Source of the DNA: a virus | IMG/VR virus record: IMGVR_UViG_3300023301_000106 | Location: 1-23,325 of that record | Reading direction: 5' to 3' (one strand) | DNA: 23,325 bases | Part shown: positions 15,694 to 20,734 of the stretch, in pieces | How positions within the stretch are numbered: position 1 is the first letter of the stretch | Layout of the letters: every line of letters begins with the position of its first letter | The notes under the pieces: model-generated | Told to the model about the DNA's origin: nothing | The model's input: only the letters and a program-made list of their open reading frames with translations | Database searches by the model: none | Program-made: the position numbers and the translations under genes

Positions 15694-15992
15694 ACACAAT
15701 TTTCAAAGACCTAAATTTCAGATGGTGGTCAAGTTTAGAGGCTCAACAAAAATTGACCGTAGGAATGTCAGCCATAATAGTGTCGCTTTGTTTTGTTATC
15801 GTAAGTCAGGAGGGCGATAAAAAAGCAATCAGAGCTAATAATAGAATAGAATTAAATAGGCAACAAGCGAGAGCCGACGGTATTCAAGACGCTTTTTTAA
15901 TTTATTTAAAAGAGCAAGGTAAATTCTCGCAAGATATGCTATTCAAATATTTAGAACTTAATAAAAAAACAAATGAATCAGAGATTAATTAA
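15687..15992 (+). CDS. single-pass membrane protein, possible inner spanin
   Basis: This 101-aa protein has one transmembrane segment at residues ~23-41 (LTVGMSAIIVSLCFVIVSQ). The remaining 60 residues are helical and charged (AIRANNRIELNRQQARADG, IYLKEQGKFSQDM, YLELNKKTNE), which would face the periplasm in a type II orientation. This is the layout of an inner (Rz-like) spanin, which disrupts the outer membrane of Gram-negative hosts at lysis. The next small gene overlaps its 3' end in another frame. The Rz/Rz1 analogy rests on architecture and position; I see no specific sequence motif. Confidence 0.48.
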   Translation: MLNTIFKDLNFRWWSSLEAQQKLTVGMSAIIVSLCFVIVSQEGDKKAIRANNRIELNRQQARADGIQDAFLIYLKEQGKFSQDMLFKYLELNKKTNESEIN

Positions 15993-16164
15993 TATATTAT
16001 TAATAGCGCCCTTTTTATTTGTTAATGCTCAAAAGACAGATATAAAGGTTATTGATGTAGCAGAGCCAATCGAGTTGCGTATCGAAAAGTTAAAATTGGA
16101 AACCACCAATAATAAAATAATTAGGGTAGTTTTTGAAATTGAATACAAACAATCTATAAAATAA
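15973..16164 (+). CDS. small secreted protein overlapping the spanin-like gene
   Basis: This 63-aa protein starts with a clear signal peptide (RLINILLIAPFLFVNAQ, cleavage probably after Ala19). The mature part is short and basic-acidic (KTDIKVIDVAEPIELRIEKLKL, then IRVVFEIEYKQS). Its first 20 nt overlap the previous gene in a different frame, as Rz1 often overlaps Rz. However, the signal peptide has no lipobox cysteine, so it is not an obvious outer-membrane lipoprotein. It could be a periplasmic lysis factor. Confidence 0.5.
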   Translation: MNQRLINILLIAPFLFVNAQKTDIKVIDVAEPIELRIEKLKLETTNNKIIRVVFEIEYKQSIK

Positions 16165-16171
16165 CTAAAAA

Positions 16172-16699
16172 ATGAAAAGAATTGAAGTAAGCGAAAATTT
16201 TATGCTCGATGAATTTTTAGATCCATACACGTATCTTTTTGATAAAGACAACGGATTAGACAAAATGGATTTTAAGGTCTTTCAGATAGCCCAAAAGGTA
16301 AGGGAATTGCACGGACAGCCTTTAGTAATTAACACATGGTGGGGAACTTACAAAGATTTAAAAAATAGAGGCTATTCAGATATTGACATTGTTAAGTCAA
16401 TAGAGGACAATAGAGGTCTTCGCAAGTGGTCCGGTCTTCGTACGGTTAGAAGTGATGTTGGTGGTAAAAATTCTGAACATCGTAAAGGCAAAGCAATTGA
16501 TTTAAAAGGAAACGGATTAGAACTTTACAACATCGTAAAGAATAACGCAGAAGAACTATATTGCGTGGGGCTTCGTAGGATTGAAGATAAACGCATAACT
16601 ACCACATGGCTTCATTGTGATACAGGGGAGCGCAACACAAAGCCTAATTCTATTCGTGTAGTTGATTTGACTAAGTGTACGGAAACTATATATTTTTAA
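16172..16699 (+). CDS. endolysin, M15 peptidase (VanY/L-Ala-D-Glu type)
   Basis: This 175-aa protein carries the M15 zinc site: SEHRKGKAIDL at residues 101-111 (His103 and Asp110 as ligands) and WLHCD at 146-150 with His148 as the third ligand. The preceding SGLRT and residues 45-58 (LHGQPLVINTWW) fit the usual fold. Relatives hydrolyse peptide bonds in the peptidoglycan stem peptides. It has no signal peptide, so release depends on a holin encoded nearby. It lies 7 nt after the small secreted protein and is the core of the lysis region. Confidence 0.86.
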   Translation: MKRIEVSENFMLDEFLDPYTYLFDKDNGLDKMDFKVFQIAQKVRELHGQPLVINTWWGTYKDLKNRGYSDIDIVKSIEDNRGLRKWSGLRTVRSDVGGKNSEHRKGKAIDLKGNGLELYNIVKNNAEELYCVGLRRIEDKRITTTWLHCDTGERNTKPNSIRVVDLTKCTETIYF

Positions 16700-16727
16700 T
16701 TATCTTTAACATCTAAAACAAATTAAA

Positions 16728-17030
16728 ATGAAAAATTTAAAAGCATTGGATTTTATTCTAACATTAGCAACAATTGTATTATTTTCAATCGATTCAATTA
16801 ATTCAGATGCAAATATTGCAGGACTTATTGGAGTTGACCTATTGGCAAAAATAGCGGGTGTTGCTACGATTATTAAATTAGTCCTCACTCAAATTAAGTC
16901 TTTAACGTTTAGTGAAGTCGTAGAACTTGTAAACGAGGACAAGGACAATAACACGTTCGCTCGCGGGGTGGAACAAAAACGTAGATTTATGACCGTTCAG
17001 GATGTTAAGAATTGGAAGTCTAATAAATAG
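16728..17030 (+). CDS. small membrane protein, second holin candidate
   Basis: This 100-aa protein has two hydrophobic segments: residues ~7-22 (LDFILTLATIVLFSID) and ~28-54 (NIAGLIGVDLLAKIAGVATIIKLVLTQI). These are followed by a charged soluble tail (ELVNEDKDNNTFARGVEQKRRF). Two-segment small proteins next to an endolysin are classical holin candidates. There is also one upstream of the endolysin, so I cannot say which is the holin. It starts 28 nt after the endolysin and is followed by the next gene after 6 nt. Confidence 0.48.
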   Translation: MKNLKALDFILTLATIVLFSIDSINSDANIAGLIGVDLLAKIAGVATIIKLVLTQIKSLTFSEVVELVNEDKDNNTFARGVEQKRRFMTVQDVKNWKSNK

Positions 17031-17036
17031 TGAATT

Positions 17037-17624
17037 ATGAACTTCATTAAAAAGAATTGGTTTGTTTTCGTGTCGATCATAGCGGTATTTATTATCGTTA
17101 AAAGCTGCGAACCTAAACCGATAATCAAAGTTAAAACAGAAGTAAACATTAAAGATATTATTGATAGCGTAAGAACAGCCACTTTAAAAGGTGTTAAACC
17201 AGTTTATATCGATACTTCAAAAAGTGAAATAAGATATATAAAAGGCAAAACAATATTTAAAGATTCAATCGTTTACGTAAAAACCCCAAACGATAATACT
17301 ATCAAAGCAAATCAATACGATACTAAATTAACCGCTAATAACGCTACTGCGAAGTTAAAAATAACCACGACTGGTGACTTATTAGATGTTAGTGGGACAA
17401 TTGAGTATAAAAAAAAAGAAACCACTACAACGGTATCTAAAATAGTCCCTATGAGTGGTTTATTCATTTACGGTGGTGCGTCCGTTGTTCCAATGTTGCA
17501 AAGTGTTGAAGTGGGGGTGGATTATCAAATTAGGAACACTGTAATAATTGGCATTAACGCTGATCATAACTTTCAATATAATTTTAATAGTATTGGGGTT
17601 AAGTTGGGGGTTAATATATTTTAA
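17037..17624 (+). CDS. membrane-anchored protein with outer-membrane-like C-terminus
   Basis: This 195-aa protein has an N-terminal hydrophobic segment (residues ~8-22, WFVFVSIIAVFIIV), then VKSCEPKP; the Cys might be lipidated, although the lipobox is poor. The middle is beta-rich and charged (KPVYIDTSKSEIRYIKGKTIFKD). The end contains alternating strands with aromatics (LFIYGGASVVPM, VEVGVDYQIRN, NSIGVKLGVNIF). The final Phe and the amphipathic strands resemble the C-terminal signal of outer-membrane beta proteins. It is the last gene of the late operon, so it might be an outer spanin or affect the host outer membrane. I do not recognise a family. Confidence 0.5.
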   Translation: MNFIKKNWFVFVSIIAVFIIVKSCEPKPIIKVKTEVNIKDIIDSVRTATLKGVKPVYIDTSKSEIRYIKGKTIFKDSIVYVKTPNDNTIKANQYDTKLTANNATAKLKITTTGDLLDVSGTIEYKKKETTTTVSKIVPMSGLFIYGGASVVPMLQSVEVGVDYQIRNTVIIGINADHNFQYNFNSIGVKLGVNIF

Positions 17625-17691
17625 TTTCAATATCTTATATTACACAAAACATACTCCTATCCCTCCCTTTAGGGTTACTATCAGCACCTTT

Positions 17692-17729
17692 GTTACTGCT
17701 ATACCTTAGTTAGTAACAATTATTTTTTT
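17692..17729 (+). terminator. probable terminator of the late operon
   Basis: GTTACT at 17692-17697 pairs with AGTAAC at 17712-17717 (14-nt loop). A further GTTACTA at 17674-17680 offers a longer alternative stem with TAGTAAC at 17711-17717. A T-rich tail (TTATTTTTTT) follows. The stem lies between the convergent late operon and methyltransferase gene and overlaps the end of the latter. The loop is large for an intrinsic terminator. Confidence 0.5.
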
Positions 17730-18373
17730 GCCACCAAGCCTGTACGCTCACTCATAATCTCACAATATTTCGCATCAATGTCGTACATAATAGAATCAAA
17801 CCCTAAATCTTCTGCAACTTTTCCAGTTGTTCCACTTCCTCCGAAAACATCAATAATTAAATCACCATCATTTGCAGTAGTTCTAATTATCTTATTTATA
17901 ATTTCCTCGGGTATTTGGCAAGGGTGTTCTGTTTTTTCTTTACTTACATTCTTAACTTGGTTTACATTCCACCAGTCATAAAGTTTCGCACCTGTTTTAC
18001 CTTCTGCAATTCTTTTTATAATTCGTTTGTCTTTTAGGTTTTTGTAAGATTGTCTTACTTTTCTAAAATCAGGTTTGCACCCCCACCAACTTATAATTCT
18101 ACTTTGTTTTCCTGTGTTACTATTGTAAACCCAACAAACAACTTGTTCGCATTTTCCTTTTATTGCTTTAGGTAGTAAATTTATAGTTTCTTCTGGATAA
18201 TGTATAATTACACAAGGCGTTGGTATTTTAGATAATAACTCAATGTAATCATCTTCACTCATTCTGTCCTTATATTGATTATACGCATATCCTTGATTAT
18301 AAGGAGGGTCTGTAATTGTCAAACCTTTTGGTATTTCACAATCTCTAAAGTCTTTATTTATTATCTGTATCAT
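17720..18373 (-). CDS. orphan DNA methyltransferase, N6-adenine/N4-cytosine type
   Basis: This 217-aa enzyme transfers a methyl group from S-adenosylmethionine to an exocyclic amine of DNA. Motif IV TDPPY is at residues 21-25, and the SAM-binding motif I DVFGGSGTTG is at 175-184. A HPCQIPEE segment (150-157) plays the usual role of the 'HPTQKP' region just before motif I. The motif IV-before-motif I order is that of the beta class (Pfam N6_N4_Mtase type). It is short, with a minimal region for target recognition. No restriction endonuclease is nearby, so it more likely protects phage DNA or has a regulatory role. It is the first gene of a block transcribed against the late operon. Confidence 0.9.
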   Translation of the reverse strand: MIQIINKDFRDCEIPKGLTITDPPYNQGYAYNQYKDRMSEDDYIELLSKIPTPCVIIHYPEETINLLPKAIKGKCEQVVCWVYNSNTGKQSRIISWWGCKPDFRKVRQSYKNLKDKRIIKRIAEGKTGAKLYDWWNVNQVKNVSKEKTEHPCQIPEEIINKIIRTTANDGDLIIDVFGGSGTTGKVAEDLGFDSIMYDIDAKYCEIMSERTGLVAKK

Positions 18374-18401
18374 ATATTTTAATTTTTACTAAAATTAATT
18401 T

Positions 18402-18487
18402 GCCAACGCTCTAAAAAATAACAGTAACTAACACCGTATATAATTCAGTTGTGAAAAACAACCGAAATCATATACATTTCGTTAGGC
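18402..18487. repeat. nested inverted repeat, attC-like geometry
   Basis: On the minus strand an outer pair GCCTAACG / CGTTGGC (18487-18480 and 18408-18402) brackets GTATAT/ATATAC and GTTGT/ACAAC inner arms (with a 5-nt GAAAA loop at 18453-18457 on the + strand). The outer GCCTAAC matches the RYYYAAC core of integron attC sites; the opposite arm is one base short of the GTTRRRY form. It lies at the 3' end of the 83-aa gene, as an attC would. Confidence 0.45.
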
Positions 18488-18497
18488 AACAGATGAA

Positions 18498-18749
18498 CTA
18501 CCGCCATTTAGTTTTGAAATCAATACCTCCTTTTGGTTTTCTTCCGTTTAAAAATTCCATCACTCTAATCGTTGGTCTTTCAAGTGATCTTCCTGCAAAA
18601 CCAGGGAATCTATTATCATAATCATTTTTTTGAACTCCAATTGCTTCTTTTTCTATTTCTTCAATTGTTGCATTTTCATCTATATCAAAGTATTCAAAGC
18701 CTAATCCCCCGTTTTCTCCGAATTTTTGTGTAATCTGAAATGTTTTCAT
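18498..18749 (-). CDS. unknown 83-aa protein
   Basis: This is a small mixed-charge protein with no membrane segment or signal peptide. Visible stretches are MKTFQITQKFGENGGLGFEY, FDIDENATIEEIEKEAIGVQ, then FAGRSLERPTIRVMEFLNGRKP. A helix around residues 25-38 and a Gly-rich start are the only clear features. It is flanked on both sides by structured noncoding DNA, and the spacing is loose compared with the packed late operon. It may be an accessory (moron) gene. The start ATG has an A/T-rich upstream context. I do not recognise it. Confidence 0.6.
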   Translation of the reverse strand: MKTFQITQKFGENGGLGFEYFDIDENATIEEIEKEAIGVQKNDYDNRFPGFAGRSLERPTIRVMEFLNGRKPKGGIDFKTKWR

Positions 18750-18807
18750 ATTTTTTATTAATTAAGTGAGTAAATCCGACCACTTTAGATTTTGCTTATT
18801 TACAAGT

Positions 18808-18830
18808 CGTTTCATATACTGAAACGTTGT
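18808..18830. repeat. hairpin between two minus-strand genes
   Basis: CGTTTCATATACTGAAACG forms a 7-bp stem with a TATAC loop at 18808-18826. It is extended by ACAA at 18802-18805 pairing with TTGT at 18827-18830 across a 2-nt bulge. It lies just past the stop of the 91-aa gene on the minus strand. There is no clear T-run on either side, so it is not a typical terminator. Confidence 0.6.
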
Positions 18831-18836
18831 AGTGCA

Positions 18837-19112
18837 TTAGTCAACAATAAATTTATCGTTCAAATAACACTGTAAACCTTCTACTAATTCTGCTCTAGTA
18901 CCTGTCACTATAACTGTTGCGTGGGGGTGCATATTTTCACTCAACCACTTCATTAGAGGAACTACCGCTTCTTCAAAAGTTTTAGCATCTTCAATAGACT
19001 CACTAGCTACAGTTACAATTCCCTTCCAATCATTAGGAACTCTACCATTTGCTTTTTCATAAAGATTCAGTTCTTTAATTAGTTTGTTTGATTTTTTTAA
19101 AATTAAGCTCAT
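18837..19112 (-). CDS. unknown 91-aa protein
   Basis: This is a helical small protein. It starts with LILKKSNKLIKELNLYEKANG, then a tract with DWKGIVTVASESIEDAKTF, and a conserved-looking end (PLMKWLSENMHPHATVIVTG, TRAELVEGL, NDKFIVD). The last part looks like a small alpha/beta unit with His79 and His81-like residues close together, but I can assign no function. It has no membrane segment. Both flanks carry inverted repeats (18802-18830 and 19141-19240), so it appears to be an isolated cassette in the minus-strand block. Confidence 0.6.
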   Translation of the reverse strand: MSLILKKSNKLIKELNLYEKANGRVPNDWKGIVTVASESIEDAKTFEEAVVPLMKWLSENMHPHATVIVTGTRAELVEGLQCYLNDKFIVD

Positions 19113-19140
19113 AATAATAACGCCCTACAACACTATGTAT

Positions 19141-19240
19141 AGCAAATAGCCGTGTTACGGGTCTTTTTGAAACTATTTGCTTAATTATTAATTACTGTTT
19201 ATTTACTTCATTCCGTGCTTAAATCGGCTACTTGCCATAC
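19141..19240. repeat. two competing inverted repeats in a 171-bp intergenic region
   Basis: AGCAAATAG at 19141-19149 pairs perfectly with CTATTTGCT at 19173-19181, and the region between holds a CCGT/ACGG hairpin (19150-19153, 19157-19160 approximately). The same arm, extended to GTATAGCAAATAGCC (19137-19151), also pairs with GGCTACTTGCCATAC at 19226-19240. There are two mismatches on the + strand that become G-T wobbles on the minus strand. The 19113-19283 region has no ORF. The two folds are mutually exclusive. Confidence 0.6.
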
Positions 19241-19283
19241 ACTAAGCGTCACCCATAATAAACATCTAAAGTTATTTTAAAGG

Positions 19284-19484
19284 CTACAATTCGTAATCAC
19301 TAATATCTTCTCGATCATTTAATATTTGCATTAATCTTTCAGGAGTTAACGCCCATCCGCAGAGTACTTCATGAGTCCCGAACTTCCCGCAATCAGATGA
19401 AAACTCAAGGGATATTTTTTCTTTATTTTGCACAATGCTGACCTCAACTGTTTGTTTTTCTTTTTTATTGTATATTAAGTTCAT
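19284..19484 (-). CDS. unknown 66-aa protein
   Basis: This is a small protein with an N-terminal strand pair (LIYNKKEKQTVEVSIVQNKEK, ISLEFSSDCGKFG) and a helical C-terminus (ALTPERLMQILNDREDISDYEL). Cys32 and Cys42 are the only cysteines. It begins 23 nt after the stop of the XRE gene and is probably in the same transcript. It might be a partner or modulator of the regulator, but that is only position-based. The structured 171-bp gap follows it. Confidence 0.6.
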   Translation of the reverse strand: MNLIYNKKEKQTVEVSIVQNKEKISLEFSSDCGKFGTHEVLCGWALTPERLMQILNDREDISDYEL

Positions 19485-19507
19485 AATTTTGTCTTTTTAA
19501 ATAGCAA

Positions 19508-19714
19508 CTAATAATCATCTTTAATATCCACAATATTAATAACAACCTCTTTTTTTAAAACCTTACATATTGCCTCTAAAGTGCTAATTGATGTGTTGCC
19601 GTTACCTTCTATCTTGCTAATAGTCGGAACAGAAACGCCCGCCATTTTAGCTAAATCAATTTGATTAATTTTCTTATCCTTTCTAATAATCATTAATTGT
19701 GTACCTACCTTCAT
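19508..19714 (-). CDS. XRE-family HTH repressor-like protein
   Basis: This 68-aa protein is almost entirely an HTH_3 domain. Helix 2-turn-helix 3 lies at residues ~16-36 (NQIDLAKMAGVSVPTISKIE), with conserved Gln18, Ala22, Gly26 and Ser32. It is a small repressor-like type without a dimerisation or cleavage domain. It is transcribed away from the early genes across an AT-rich region that contains inverted repeats and opposite promoter-like sequences. It therefore probably controls the lysis-lysogeny switch or the early operon. An antitoxin role is an alternative, but no partner toxin is evident; the 66-aa gene downstream on the same strand is unknown. Confidence 0.82.
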   Translation of the reverse strand: MKVGTQLMIIRKDKKINQIDLAKMAGVSVPTISKIEGNGNTSISTLEAICKVLKKEVVINIVDIKDDY

Positions 19715-19732
19715 ATCTTATTTATTTAATTA

Positions 19733-19740
19733 CAAATATA
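19733..19740 (-). promoter_or_regulatory. repressor promoter -7 element (candidate)
   Basis: On the minus strand TATATTTG at 19740-19733 matches the Bacteroidota -7 form TAnnTTTG and lies 18 nt before the repressor ATG. The expected -33 region contains only a weak TTAG-like match. Confidence 0.45.
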
Positions 19741-19757
19741 TAACAAATTTAGTTATA
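19739..19757. promoter_or_regulatory. candidate repressor operator (inverted repeat)
   Basis: TATAAC (19739-19744) and GTTATA (19752-19757) form a perfect 6-bp inverted repeat with a 7-bp spacer, which is typical for a dimeric XRE binding site. It overlaps the candidate minus-strand -7 element, so binding would repress the repressor's own gene and perhaps the early promoter 40 bp away. Being AT-rich, the site could be fortuitous. Confidence 0.4.
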
Positions 19758-19772
19758 AATCTAATTTATTTT

Positions 19773-19805
19773 TTTGCTTTAATAAAATAAACTTTTGTAT
19801 ATTTG
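19773..19805 (+). promoter_or_regulatory. early-operon promoter, Bacteroidota type
   Basis: TTTG at 19773-19776 is followed by a 21-nt spacer and TATATTTG at 19798-19805, an exact match to the TAnnTTTG -7 form of Bacteroidota promoters. The expected start of transcription is about 8 nt later, a little upstream of the ATG at 19829. It faces the early genes and diverges from the XRE repressor gene. Confidence 0.65.
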
Positions 19806-19828
19806 TACCGAACAAAAAACTAATACAT

Positions 19829-20047
19829 ATGTTTACATACGAATATGATCAATTAACAGGAGTATCAACAACAAAAGAAGATGAACACACAGTTGCTCAA
19901 TTACATATTAATAGCGATGTGTTCGAGCAATTAGACGGAGAAGAAATGAGTGACGGCGAAATAGAGATGCACTGCGAAGGAATGTATAAAGAATACGATA
20001 GGATTAAAGAACTTGAAAAGAGTTTTGAAAACGATATTACCCAATAA
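19829..20047 (+). CDS. first early gene, unknown 72-aa acidic protein
   Basis: This is a strongly acidic small protein (MFTYEYDQLTGVSTTKEDEH, then a GEEMSDGEIEMHCEGMYKEYDRIKELEKSF stretch that looks helical). It is the first gene after the early promoter, opposite the XRE repressor, a place where phages put antirepressors, Cro-like proteins or host-takeover proteins. It has no helix-turn-helix pattern. The acidity would suit a DNA-mimic or a protein-binding inhibitor, but I have no direct sequence support. The function is unknown. Confidence 0.65.
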   Translation: MFTYEYDQLTGVSTTKEDEHTVAQLHINSDVFEQLDGEEMSDGEIEMHCEGMYKEYDRIKELEKSFENDITQ

Positions 20048-20059
20048 AAACTAAATATT

Positions 20060-20230
20060 ATGAAAATAAGTCACAATTTCACAAAGAATAATATTTTTAT
20101 AGAAGTATTACAATGGCCCAATTTAGACACTCAAATGTTTGGGTTTTTCTATAAAAAGTCGATAACCATAGGGTTTTCATTCAGAACAATAGGAGTTTGG
20201 AATATTAAATATAAAACCACTAAAATATAA
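20060..20230 (+). CDS. unknown 56-aa early protein
   Basis: This short ORF begins at an ATG 12 nt after the previous stop and ends TAA at 20228-20230, overlapping the next ATG as TAATG. The product is basic and rich in aromatics (NNIFIEVLQWPN, MFGFFYKKSITIGFSFR, IGVWNIKYKTTK), with alternating strands. The coupled stop/start and the A/T-rich start context support it being real. There is no signal peptide or clear membrane segment. I do not recognise a family. Confidence 0.55.
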   Translation: MKISHNFTKNNIFIEVLQWPNLDTQMFGFFYKKSITIGFSFRTIGVWNIKYKTTKI

Positions 20231-20400
20231 TGGCAACAACAATATCAGAGAATAGCAGAGAATTATTTTTACACATAGCCGAGAAGCATTTTCACGACCA
20301 CCCGCTTGACCATCAGTACATAGAACGTAAACACGTTGTAAAGATGCTTAATGACTATGGTGAAACAGAGAAGGCTAATGAATTAACAGAATTATTATAA
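20230..20400 (+). CDS. unknown 56-aa histidine-rich early protein
   Basis: This short ORF starts with a TAATG overlap with the previous gene. The product is helical (SENSRELFLHIAEKHFHDH, then QYIERKHVVKMLNDYG, ending in ETEKANELTELL). It has six His residues in the first 36, including HFHDHP, which could bind a metal or be incidental. The regular helical pattern and coupling support coding. The function is unknown. Confidence 0.55.
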   Translation: MATTISENSRELFLHIAEKHFHDHPLDHQYIERKHVVKMLNDYGETEKANELTELL

Positions 20401-20408
20401 ACCAAAAC

Positions 20409-20459
20409 AAGCGTCAATTATAACTTAACCATGTTATTTTATTTGACAAATTGGCGCTT
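20409..20459. repeat. 11-bp inverted repeat after the small early genes
   Basis: AAGCGTCAATT at 20409-20419 pairs with AATTGGCGCTT at 20449-20459, with one G-T wobble and a 29-nt loop. There is no T-run on the + strand, so it is not a typical terminator. It may be a regulatory stem or end the first early transcription unit. It is part of the 20401-20734 region, which otherwise holds a weak ORF and a structured leader. Confidence 0.5.
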
Positions 20460-20597
20460 AAATTATTACCCAAAGTAAAAGTAAACACAGTCGAGAACCT
20501 AATAGCATATCAAAAATTCAAGATACAACCAGCGGATAAAGACATTTCAGATTACTTTATATATTGCGAAAGTTCGTTTAACCTTAAAAATGAATAG
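20451..20597 (+). CDS. possible short or 5'-truncated ORF
   Basis: The frame is open from 20424 to a TAG at 20595-20597 and gives a plausible protein (LALKLLPKVKVNTVENLIAY, QKFKIQPADKDISDYFIY, CESSFNLKNE). No ATG lies in it; the first usable start is a TTG at 20451, giving 48 aa. It could be a remnant of a gene that lost its 5' end, or a real small gene with a TTG start. The start lies inside the 3' arm of the inverted repeat at 20449-20459. Confidence 0.35.
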   Translation: MALKLLPKVKVNTVENLIAYQKFKIQPADKDISDYFIYCESSFNLKNE

Positions 20598-20637
20598 GAT
20601 ATTTAATTAATTTAATGTATATTTACATAACAAATAG

Positions 20638-20715
20638 AGCCGATGCGGCTATTATGAAAAAATGTGTTGTTTATAAAAATTAATAACGCCGACGCGCTTA
20701 CGGCAAGATTAAGCG
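20638..20715 (+). promoter_or_regulatory. structured leader before the SSB-like gene
   Basis: A 5-bp hairpin AGCCG-ATG-CGGCT lies at 20638-20650. After a nine-codon reading frame (ATG 20654, MKKCVVYKN, TAA), two overlapping stems follow: GCCG (20688-20691) with CGGC (20701-20704), and CGCTTA (20695-20700) with TAAGCG (20710-20715). These last two cannot form at once. The leader ends 20 nt before the ATG at 20735. It could control the gene post-transcriptionally; this is inference. A weak TATATTTA promoter-like element lies at 20618-20625. Confidence 0.4.
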
Positions 20716-20734
20716 TAATTTAAAATTATTAATT

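Larger units (their letters stand above)
20401..20734 (+). other. 334-bp region between small early genes and SSB-like gene
   Basis: No strong gene is present. It holds the inverted repeat at 20409-20459, the weak TTG-started ORF at 20451-20597, and the structured leader at 20638-20715. The rest is AT-rich without other signals that I can support. Confidence 0.6.

Noticed and set aside
17661-17680. CCCTCCCTTTAGGG as a terminator stem
   Set aside because: The CCCT/AGGG arms are only 4 bp with no following T-run; the GTTACT/AGTAAC stem with its T-run is the better candidate.
17778-17981. 67-aa plus-strand ORF inside the methyltransferase gene
   Set aside because: Antisense shadow of a clear methyltransferase with intact motifs.
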